Shown here one piece after another: positions 57,601 to 64,000 of a stretch of DNA of 64,000 bases. A model generated the notes under the pieces. It was not told where the DNA came from, ran no database searches, and saw only the letters and a list, made by a program, of their open reading frames with translations. Within the stretch, counting starts at the first letter, position 1, and each line of letters opens with the position of its first letter. The stretch is from Peribacter sp043814035 (lineage in GTDB: Bacteria; Patescibacteriota; Gracilibacteria; Peribacterales; Peribacteraceae), in the NCBI GenBank assembly GCA_043814035.1, contig JBDRKJ010000010.1, positions 26,410-90,409 on the forward strand, in the 5' to 3' direction. The position numbers and the translations under genes are program-made.

Positions 57601-60600
57601 CACCGAGTGGCTGCAACGCAGCGACCTGCAAAATACAAGCCAAGGCGGCGTGTTGTCAGCGCGATTCGGAATCCGATACTACGTGGGCCTGTTCCACAGT
57701 GGCCAAAGGCACCTGCGGATCCGGTCCCACCCGTAACGAACTCTCTGGCGCCACGTGTCCAGCTAACCCACAGGAGGCCTGCGGCCCCATTGAACAACCA
57801 TGTTGTGAACCACAGGGTGATGGAAGTTTCACATGCGTCACCAAGCTCTCGTGCGGTGATGAGAAACGCCTTGAGGGTGATGCCTGCCCAACAGATGCTG
57901 CGACAATCCAGAACCAATGTAAGCCGACGAAGAAAGTGGCCTGCTGCACACGCGAATCAGAAAGTGCTTCGTGGTCTTGTTCCGCCACTCCCGAAGACGA
58001 GTGCAAGGGAGAGAACACAAAGAACATCGGCGAAGGTGAATCCTGTCCATCCAACTGGAAGGAACAGTGTTCGGATAATAAGGTCGCCTGCTGCCAACGT
58101 GACGACGACACAGACGATACATGGGAGTGTTCTGTCATCGACAAAGATGACTGTAAACCAGCTCCTTTTCGAAAAGCACTAGACTCAAACACATGTCCTG
58201 CCGATCTCTATGATGACGATGCTTGTGGCGGCATCCCACTCATCCCCTGCTGTGTTCTCAAAGGAGACACGTACGAATGCCAACTCCGGTCCGGCTCCTG
58301 TGGTGATGACCGGCGACTCGAAGGCTACAGCTGCCCCGCCAATCCTGCGACAATCCAAGAGAAATGTGGTGAACCCAAGAAAGTCGCCTGTTGCTCGCGT
58401 GATGGATCCGGATCGTGGTCGTGCAAAGAGAATGTTTTGAAGAGCGAATGTCAGGCGGGAGATGATATGAAACCAAAGAACTCCTGTCCTGCAGATCCTG
58501 CAGACTGTGGCAGTAAACCTAAATCCTGCTGCAGTTGGAATGAGTTTGAAGACAGCCCCAAGTGTACCGAACCGTCTTTGCTCGGCATCTGCCTAGAGTA
58601 CGAAACGCCGATGGATGTTGATGTCTTGCAGTGTCTCGAAGACTGCAAAGCTCCCGGAAAAGAAAAGGCCTGCTGCAGCGCAAACGATGATGGAGAATCT
58701 AGCTGCGAAGCCAAACCTGAAGAAGGCAGCTGCAGTGAGGGAACAACCGAGATGGACATGAAGGAGTGCAATGAAAAGGGATGTGCAAAGAAGAAAGTCG
58801 CCTGCTGCCCCAAAGATGGAGGAACCACGTGCAGCACTGACCAGGACCCCAGTGATTGTGCTGAGGGAACCATCAGTGGCAACAATTCGTGCGATGGTGT
58901 CACCTGCGAGAAGAAGACTGCCTGCTGTACGGCCATAACGGTTGGACCAATTAGCACTCCAATCTGTCTCCCTGACCTGACCCCAGAGCAGTGCAATACC
59001 GAAAAGAGGGGTTTACCCATGCCGAACAATTACTGCCCAGAAGATCCCTTAGAAATCGCGAAGTACTGCAAGCTTGGCGGCAGTATTGAATGTTGCGATG
59101 CTAATGGTCAGTGCACTAGTGGCCCAGGAATCCTGAGTGATTGCGTAGAAGGAACACTCGACGTCACTGGAGTAGATGATCCTATCTGCGGAGATGACAA
59201 AAGGGCTGCATGCAAAAAAGTGGGTGGATCATGTTGCAAAGTGGAAGATGGTGCAGCGTCATGCAGAGAACGGCCAAAAGAAGGCTGCGCCAATGACGAG
59301 CGTGGCTACGATCTCGAAGTTGCTGCCTGCGAAAAGGAGTGCAAAACACAGGTCGCCTGCTGCGGAGGCGATTGGCAAAATGTGACGTGTACTCTCAGGC
59401 AAGCGGTGAAGTGTAAACTGGGCGAGGTAGAAGACGCAAATATTACAGAATGCCCAGAAAACCAAGAAGTAATCGAGAACCTGTGTGGGGTAGACATTGG
59501 TTGCTGCCTACCTCCACCCGCCTCTCACTACCCATGGACTTGCTCCGTTGAAGGAAGCAAGTCCGGGTGTGAACGATACGGCGGCACCCCTGTGCAGTAT
59601 TGCCCCTCATCGGTCGAAGATATTCAGAAAGTCTGCAACGGACAGCAGGGTTCTCTGCTCTGTTGCGGTGGCACCGACGGAAAGGAATGTCTGCTGAATC
59701 CCAAAGTTCCGGGAAGTGAGTGCGAAAGTGGGACAATTGAATACTCCTCAAATAAGAATCTGAAAGTGTGTCCGACGACGAAGAAGAAGGCCTGCGCAGC
59801 AGAAAAGGTTAACTGCTGCGAAGTTGACGAGAGTTTCCTTCGTACGGGGGAATGTGCCTCCAAAGTCAACGCGGATGACTGCCCATTCGACCGTCGGGTG
59901 AACAAGTGCAGTAAGGCTGCCTGTCCGAAGGTCGTTGCCTGCTGCGTCAAAGATGCTGCCGCCTGTGTCGAGAACATTCCCGCAACACAAGCATCGTACT
60001 ACTGCCAGGCAGGCAAAATCTCTGCCGATAACAACTGTGGCAATTTTGTGCAAAGAGGAACAAACCTCTGTGCAGAAGGCCCCTGGGTCTGCTGCACGCA
60101 ACCTGGTTCCTCACTGGCCTGTCTAGACCTGCAGAACGTCGGGCAAGTTGGCGAGTGTCGCGACAAGGGCGGTGTGCCCATTATCGGAGCCAAGTGTGAT
60201 AGCAGCCCGCACCCCTGTAAGCCACCTCCGATTCCGAAAAAACATGCCTGCTGCGAGCCAAAATCTGTTCCGTGGGATACCCGGCCATGGCTCTCGTGCG
60301 TCGAGCAAGGAGACGATCCTTACGCCTTCTCGCCCGCCAACCTCAAGGCACAGACGACGACCGATGACAGTGGTGGAGACAGCTGCTTTGCCGATCTGCC
60401 CAGCTGCGTTCTGGGCTGCCCCGTAGGTCCCATCGATCCCGGCCACCCCTCGGGTGGTAGTGAGGGTTCTGCAGCAGGTGACACGAGTAGCACCGGCGAA
60501 GGAGACAGCAGTGCCAGTGACGGAGAGAGTAGTGCCTCCGAACAGAGCAGTATTACTATCGGCGGAGGAGGCAGTAGCGGTGGAACGACGAGTGAGGCTG

Positions 60601-61292
60601 GCTCTACAGGATCAGACACTTCGGAGCCTGCATCGTCGGCAGGCAGCGCAACGAGTAGTGGAGGAGCCGAGAGCAGCGAAGATGCTTCGAGCTCGCAGCC
60701 GCCCAAGAAAGGCAACTGCTGCGTCGAAGGCGAGACCTATGGCATCTGCTTTGCCGATATCAGCAAAGATTCTTGTGAAGACAGTATTACGGGTGGCTCT
60801 TTCCTCGGCAACGCACAGTGCAAGCTGCCGCCCGCGACTGGCGCCAACTGCGGCCCGACCGACGAGGGCAGCAGCTCTGCTGGCGATGAAAGCTCCTCGC
60901 AGGAAAGCAGTGAACCGGGCAGCTGCGGCAATGAAATCCTCGAAATTGAACTCAACGAACAGTGCGATCTTGGTACGAGTAACAGCAACGCGCCCAATGC
61001 TCTGTGTCGCAAAGACTGCACCCCCGCCCGCTGCGGCGACGGCATCAAAGATGATAGCCCGACGGACGGTCGTAATCCCGAGCGCTGCGACGACGGCGAG
61101 AAGAACAGCAACACAGTCACCGGAGCCTGCCGAACGAACTGCAAGTACCGCAACGCCTACTTCACAATTGGACAATGGCTGCAGAATCTCCAGCTCTACG
61201 CAGTGGATGGCAAGGTCGTCCCCAATAGCCCTGACATCGACGAGAACACGCAGTTCATCTACATCGGTGCTCTGACGTTCATCCTCATGTAG
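54606..61292 (+). CDS. Giant cysteine-rich surface protein with about thirty ACC-type repeats
   Basis: 2,228 residues from ATG 54,606, which starts a signal or anchor helix (FRTAFTELALGTFLTLVLTG). The head has CDDADPCTVDTCTDGAGCDH-like modules and Ser-rich linkers. Most of the rest (nt ~55,660-60,300) is a series of ~40-60-residue modules, each opening with a C-C pair (VACCxRD, ACCS) and carrying spaced Cys such as W-x-C-S, D-x-C and CP. A Gly/Ser linker (nt ~60,430-60,700), another CC module and two DUF4215-like units (CGNEILEIELNEQCDLG) end it. The C terminus (TQFIYIGALTFILM) is weakly hydrophobic, without a basic tail. Probably a disulfide-rich extracellular fibre. Confidence 0.82.
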   Translation: MFRTAFTELALGTFLTLVLTGILVEQNKGVLPVAPSYYGSLKAIVGPPSTSYPYDPCPGGCDDADPCTVDTCTDGAGCDHIPDPVCYDPCIFTGCDDGDPCTEDFCMMGGCDHYPIPNCCRDNSECTSTDPCWGVECMANQCFGMYLCYNWGACCYSDSSCYETEEWECGGSFYSGWSCDVCPMMSSSSSEPNHCEPPDCYDDNECTFDNCVSDEMGGEVCENPVDPSCSSDSSSSSPPDSSSSSSSDSSSSSECPYWECGPSEAGLGEFCGDIECCSAGVISPWNVPCSPGLFCDMSASGNPGPGWGWDSGGTCASSESSSSDSSSSDSSEPPPPSSSSDYSSSAQSSSEPLIACCFGSSCFINVSQGICTTFFGVAAPNNTCSPNLCGESSSSTTSQSSSSSSSSSGCAESEKRSCCYNIGILHYCDDDVCPDDCRKHGIEPYPVNGACKDAGFSQSKVMQFFARLLSINPATCPSPQRYECCKAEDTTQCILAKKQAECAPDTAKVVVASDCSPEKIKMCDEIGVCCIEEYDKTTNYSFTDCSEKPVGTKTRYTAETCTGDEMKFIAGETTCKPDDKPCQKFLRSACCPTEAEGSLAKCELITESECGDKKGDWVKGKNCQTVSCTSPESSSSASDPLISCCVNPSLGRNGIESKTESACTAAGGFEVTAEKPCSNLICPLGCFPGTEEKLKEDCPSEGYKIIPTDPPSSDYECCCSEVQECCRMVSTPTGGDPAYSRSFTCTNEGGTQCRMSDELGGVIYHPGAVIENDCSTKCTDEEQKSGCCCNVKSGTFAGSASFWLSYNSNYAPGDSPAEMCTEMAGEFKEISYDKCTDEFCEGEKTIACCPPEPKNDDPWTCIEVKKSEEKEKCDSSAKKFSGSMCPSDEDANCKTPEKDDISCCSLDPDPSSDPYADATYSCIDVKKAEEDAKCQKGSTFGSMKCASIDPPPQCYTPPKKLVACCGIEDATCWQLYLQEGKTCDTKNGLVIYAPTVFDPPSGCNAATCKIQAKAACCQRDSESDTTWACSTVAKGTCGSGPTRNELSGATCPANPQEACGPIEQPCCEPQGDGSFTCVTKLSCGDEKRLEGDACPTDAATIQNQCKPTKKVACCTRESESASWSCSATPEDECKGENTKNIGEGESCPSNWKEQCSDNKVACCQRDDDTDDTWECSVIDKDDCKPAPFRKALDSNTCPADLYDDDACGGIPLIPCCVLKGDTYECQLRSGSCGDDRRLEGYSCPANPATIQEKCGEPKKVACCSRDGSGSWSCKENVLKSECQAGDDMKPKNSCPADPADCGSKPKSCCSWNEFEDSPKCTEPSLLGICLEYETPMDVDVLQCLEDCKAPGKEKACCSANDDGESSCEAKPEEGSCSEGTTEMDMKECNEKGCAKKKVACCPKDGGTTCSTDQDPSDCAEGTISGNNSCDGVTCEKKTACCTAITVGPISTPICLPDLTPEQCNTEKRGLPMPNNYCPEDPLEIAKYCKLGGSIECCDANGQCTSGPGILSDCVEGTLDVTGVDDPICGDDKRAACKKVGGSCCKVEDGAASCRERPKEGCANDERGYDLEVAACEKECKTQVACCGGDWQNVTCTLRQAVKCKLGEVEDANITECPENQEVIENLCGVDIGCCLPPPASHYPWTCSVEGSKSGCERYGGTPVQYCPSSVEDIQKVCNGQQGSLLCCGGTDGKECLLNPKVPGSECESGTIEYSSNKNLKVCPTTKKKACAAEKVNCCEVDESFLRTGECASKVNADDCPFDRRVNKCSKAACPKVVACCVKDAAACVENIPATQASYYCQAGKISADNNCGNFVQRGTNLCAEGPWVCCTQPGSSLACLDLQNVGQVGECRDKGGVPIIGAKCDSSPHPCKPPPIPKKHACCEPKSVPWDTRPWLSCVEQGDDPYAFSPANLKAQTTTDDSGGDSCFADLPSCVLGCPVGPIDPGHPSGGSEGSAAGDTSSTGEGDSSASDGESSASEQSSITIGGGGSSGGTTSEAGSTGSDTSEPASSAGSATSSGGAESSEDASSSQPPKKGNCCVEGETYGICFADISKDSCEDSITGGSFLGNAQCKLPPATGANCGPTDEGSSSAGDESSSQESSEPGSCGNEILEIELNEQCDLGTSNSNAPNALCRKDCTPARCGDGIKDDSPTDGRNPERCDDGEKNSNTVTGACRTNCKYRNAYFTIGQWLQNLQLYAVDGKVVPNSPDIDENTQFIYIGALTFILM

Positions 61293-61355
61293 CAGAGCGG
61301 AATATCCGTGACTCCAGGTCTCTTTGGTTTCCTCAACGGAAATCTTTCCCCTATC

Positions 61356-63896
61356 ATGCTGTCACAGATGCCTTCACCCGCCGCCCAACAACCGACCTCT
61401 CCCCTCCTCCCCTTCTTTTCCTCCAGTGACACAGAAGTGCAGGAGCTTTTAAAGAAGCACAAGATCGGACTTACTGTTTCTGAGGCGCGCGCGATCGGAG
61501 AGATGCTCAAGCGTGATCCCACCGTCGTCGAGGCAACCATCTGGGGTATTCAGGGCAGCGAGCACTGCAGCTACAAGTCGAGCCGCCGCTTCTTGAAGAT
61601 GCTGCCTACCGAGAGCAGCCACGTGATTTTGGGACCGACAGAAGACAGTGGCATCGTGGCGATCACCGATGAACCTAAGGGCAAACGCTGGGGGCTCGTC
61701 ATTTCGCACGAATCGCATAACCATCCCTCGCAAATCGTTCCCTTCGAGGGGGCGGCCACGGGCATCGGTGGTGTGGTGCGCGACGTGGTGTGCATGGGCG
61801 CACGGGTGATTGGCGGACTCGATGCTCTGCGCTTGGGCGATCTGAAGACAGAAGAGTCACGCACCATCGCGCGCGAAGTCGCCCGCGGCATTGCAGGCTA
61901 CGGAAACCCACTGGGTATCCCCAACCTCGGCGGCGATACGGTCTTCGACGCATCGTACAACAGCAACTGTCTCGTAAATGCTATTGCTGTGGGAATCGTG
62001 CGCGAGGATGAGGTGATCCATAGCCTCGTACCCGAAGAGGCAGGCAGAGAGCACTACGACATCATTCTCGTCGGCAAACCCACCGATCGCAGCGGATTCG
62101 GCGGTGCTTCGTTCGCCAGCGCCTCGATGGAAGAAGAGAAGAAGGAACAGAACGCAGGAGCCGTACAAGAACCGAATCCTTTTCTGGAGCGTCACCTGCT
62201 CGCTTCTACCTACGCACTCTTCGACTGGATCACTGCGAACAAGCATCTCGACAAGGTGAGCTTCAAGGATCTCGGAGCCGGTGGCGTCGTGTGTGCCAGT
62301 GTGGAGCAGGTGGCCGATCGCGGTCTGGGGGCAGAAGTCGATCTCACGGCAGTGCACACGGCCGTCACAGATCTGCCACCCGAGATTATCGCCTGCGCCG
62401 AGACGCAGGAGCGCTTCTGCTGGATCTGCCATCCCTCACTCACCGCTTCGATTCTGAGTCATTACAACGAAGTGTGGAATCTACCCGAGGTAGCCGAGAA
62501 CGCCAGAGCCAGCCGCATCGGCACAGTCACGACGGATCCCATCTTCCACCTGACCTATCGTGGAAAAGTCGTTTGTTCTGCGAAGGCGCTCGATATCACC
62601 TGCGGGCTACAGTACACGCGTCCCACGAAGCTGATACAGTCATCGATGAACGAACCGGAGATTATCTGTAAGGGCAATCGCCTCTCAGTGCAGGGCAAGA
62701 ACTTCACGTTGCAAGAAATTTTCGAGGCCATGCTGCGTCACCCCAATGCCGCGAGCAAGGATCCTCTCATACGCCACTACGACAAAAATGTTATCGGGAA
62801 TTCCGTCATCGAAGCAGGTGAAGGTGACGCTGGTGTCATTGCCCCGCTGCAAGATCTCTTAAGCTACGTTCACGAAGGCACGCATCCCGGCTGGGAGGAG
62901 CAGGCGAAAGAAAACCAAAATGTCGGCGTCGCACTCGCAGCAGACGGCAACGGCCGGTACGGAAGAATCTCTGCCTACTGGCAGGGTGCCAATGCCACAG
63001 TGGAGGCCATGTGCAATGTCGCAGCCACAGGAGCAGTTCCGCGCGCCATCACCGACTGTCTCAACTACGGCAATCCCGAAATCCCCGAGCAGCTCTCGGC
63101 TCTTGAAGAAGGAGTGCGGGGCGTTGCCGATGCCGCTCGCGGCGTGACGATCGCCGGCGAACCTGTTCCCATCATCTCGGGCAACGTGAGTCTGTACAAC
63201 GGCAAACCTGATGGCAGCGCTATCGACCCCACGGCGATCGTCTGCTGCGTGGGTGTGCTGCCCGACGTACGAAAGGCCGTGACCATGCAGCTCAAACAGC
63301 CGGACTCTACCCTCCTGCTCATCGGTGAACGACGCGACGAATGTGGGGGCTCACTCTACTACGAAATTCTCGAACAGCTGACAGGTTCTCCACGTGATGC
63401 ATTGCTCGGAGCACATGTGCCACAGCCGGACTTTTCCGCAGCCGCAAAAGCCATTGAGTTGATCACAAAAATTATTCAATCAGGCCAAGTGCTCTCCTCT
63501 CACGACATCAGTGATGGCGGACTCCTCCTCGCACTCTTTGAAATGACGCTGCCACAGAGAAGGTGTGGAGGATCCATCGGCGTTGCGGTTGATCTCGCTT
63601 CTCTTCAGTCATCCTTGCGTATCGACAGCCTGCTCTTCAGCCAGACCAGCGGATTTCTGCTGGAGATCGACAATGACCAAGTTGCACAAATCACCGCAAC
63701 GTGCGCACGTGCCGGCGTACCGGCAGTCGCTGTGGGACACACCATTTCTGATCCCCTGCTCTCTGTGAATTTGGGGAAGGAACGGCTGATTACTGCTGAT
63801 ATTTCGCATCTGCACGCCATCTGGAGCACATCCCTCCAAACGACATGGTCAGAGCCGAAGCCTACATTAAGACTTGAAACGCATAATGTTGTGTAA
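61356..63896 (+). CDS. purL: Phosphoribosylformylglycinamidine synthase subunit PurL
   Basis: PurL makes FGAM from FGAR, ATP and ammonia in purine synthesis, with the ammonia coming from PurQ (27.2-28.5 kb). From ATG 61,356 it has ~846 residues; GTG 61,308 is an alternative. Seen: GIQGSEHCSYKSSRRFLKMLP, VISHESHNHPSQIVPFEGAATGIGGVVRDV, GNPLGIPNLGGDTVFD, FKDLGAGGVVCASVEQV, NVGVALAADGNGRYG, ALEEGVRGVADAARG and SSHDISDGGLLLALFEM. No PurQ domain is fused. The last ~11 codons (PTLRLETHNVV) overlap IS-like sequence antisense, so the natural C terminus may have been replaced. Confidence 0.95.
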   Translation: MLSQMPSPAAQQPTSPLLPFFSSSDTEVQELLKKHKIGLTVSEARAIGEMLKRDPTVVEATIWGIQGSEHCSYKSSRRFLKMLPTESSHVILGPTEDSGIVAITDEPKGKRWGLVISHESHNHPSQIVPFEGAATGIGGVVRDVVCMGARVIGGLDALRLGDLKTEESRTIAREVARGIAGYGNPLGIPNLGGDTVFDASYNSNCLVNAIAVGIVREDEVIHSLVPEEAGREHYDIILVGKPTDRSGFGGASFASASMEEEKKEQNAGAVQEPNPFLERHLLASTYALFDWITANKHLDKVSFKDLGAGGVVCASVEQVADRGLGAEVDLTAVHTAVTDLPPEIIACAETQERFCWICHPSLTASILSHYNEVWNLPEVAENARASRIGTVTTDPIFHLTYRGKVVCSAKALDITCGLQYTRPTKLIQSSMNEPEIICKGNRLSVQGKNFTLQEIFEAMLRHPNAASKDPLIRHYDKNVIGNSVIEAGEGDAGVIAPLQDLLSYVHEGTHPGWEEQAKENQNVGVALAADGNGRYGRISAYWQGANATVEAMCNVAATGAVPRAITDCLNYGNPEIPEQLSALEEGVRGVADAARGVTIAGEPVPIISGNVSLYNGKPDGSAIDPTAIVCCVGVLPDVRKAVTMQLKQPDSTLLLIGERRDECGGSLYYEILEQLTGSPRDALLGAHVPQPDFSAAAKAIELITKIIQSGQVLSSHDISDGGLLLALFEMTLPQRRCGGSIGVAVDLASLQSSLRIDSLLFSQTSGFLLEIDNDQVAQITATCARAGVPAVAVGHTISDPLLSVNLGKERLITADISHLHAIWSTSLQTTWSEPKPTLRLETHNVV

Positions 63897-64000
63897 TGTA
63901 CTTCTGGAAGATCTCATTCGGAGTCTGGTATTTCAGGGATCGACGGGGACGATTGTTGATGAGATCGACGGCGAAAGCAACTTGTACATGCGTGACGCTC
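63862..64000 (-). mobile_element. C-terminal part of an IS30-like transposase, cut by the window edge
   Basis: On the minus strand a frame enters from the right edge and ends at TAG 63,864-63,862. It reads VAFAVDLINNRPRRSLKYQT followed by PNEIFQKYITQHY. The NNRPR-x-x-L-x-Y-x-TP-x-E-x-F pattern is the end of the IS30-family DDE transposase domain. The stop lies inside the last codons of purL (35 nt overlap). ATTAAGACTTGAAACGCATA (63,866-63,885) resembles an IS30-type terminal repeat. The rest lies outside the window. Confidence 0.75.

Noticed and set aside
1..64000. Recoding of TGA as Gly (as in Gracilibacteria/Absconditabacteria)
   Set aside because: TGA ends many genes at the expected place (nusG, lepB neighbours, tsaD region, ATGA overlaps) and does not occur inside conserved domains.

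Overview
The window looks like a chromosome segment from a Candidate Phyla Radiation (Patescibacteria) bacterium, most likely of the Peregrinibacteria/Peribacteria type. This is inferred from four things: compact gene order with 1-4 nt overlaps, very large Ser-rich and Cys-rich secreted proteins with DUF4215-type and DUF11 repeats, small PH-domain and LemA/TPM membrane proteins, and the near absence of Shine-Dalgarno sites. TGA is used as a stop throughout, so the Gly-UGA code of Gracilibacteria/Absconditabacteria does not apply. No marker gene is present that would fix the exact lineage.

Layout. 1-8.3 kb: 3' part of a giant DUF11 surface protein. 8.4-13.5 kb: housekeeping genes (pth, a HEPN-like/PH pair, lepB, secE-nusG, acyP, murJ). 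13.8-22.3 kb: a cysteine-less DsbA-like protein and two tandem DUF4215 surface proteins. 22.3-28.5 kb: TPM/LemA operon, tRNA-Pro with a duplicated tail, a hydrolase, a bactofilin-like membrane protein, a SpoU methyltransferase and purQ. 28.7-33.7 kb: tRNA-Arg, pyrH-frr, a small membrane/secreted operon and pyk. 33.8-37.9 kb: another DUF4215 protein, ftsL-like, rsmH and an L,D-transpeptidase. 38-43.9 kb: tRNA-Ser(GCT), ROK kinase, transaldolase, a C39-like lipoprotein, transketolase and tRNA-Ser(TGA). 44-50.4 kb: SLH protein, riboflavin kinase, Mur ligase, rnhB, lgt, sortase and tsaD. 50.4-61.3 kb: PKD protein, two secreted proteins and a 2,228-residue cysteine-rich protein. 61.3-64 kb: purL, whose 3' end runs into an IS30-like transposase.

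Function. Central carbon genes (pyk, tkt, tal, ROK kinase) and purine genes (purL, purQ) are scattered. A large share of the coding capacity goes to the cell surface: six secreted or anchored giants, a sortase, Lgt, signal peptidase I, SecE, MurJ, Mur ligase, L,D-transpeptidase and an SLH protein. The sortase fits the odd C-terminal TG motifs of several giants.

Most unusual signals. (1) A two-hairpin motif of about 100 nt, present three times with covarying stems and conserved loops (copies near 8.35, 33.78 and 41.1 kb), looks like a structured RNA or a hairpin mobile element. (2) A palindromic element with loop GAGCGNAGYSRA lies directly before duplicated 3' ends of genes: nusG, tRNA-Pro (twice) and tRNA-Ser. 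(3) Other palindromes are inserted in frame in pth and purQ. (4) Many genes have a TATACT-like -10 box 6-11 nt before the start codon, implying widespread leaderless mRNAs. (5) Three peptides under 40 residues, each with one hydrophobic segment, sit in small gaps.
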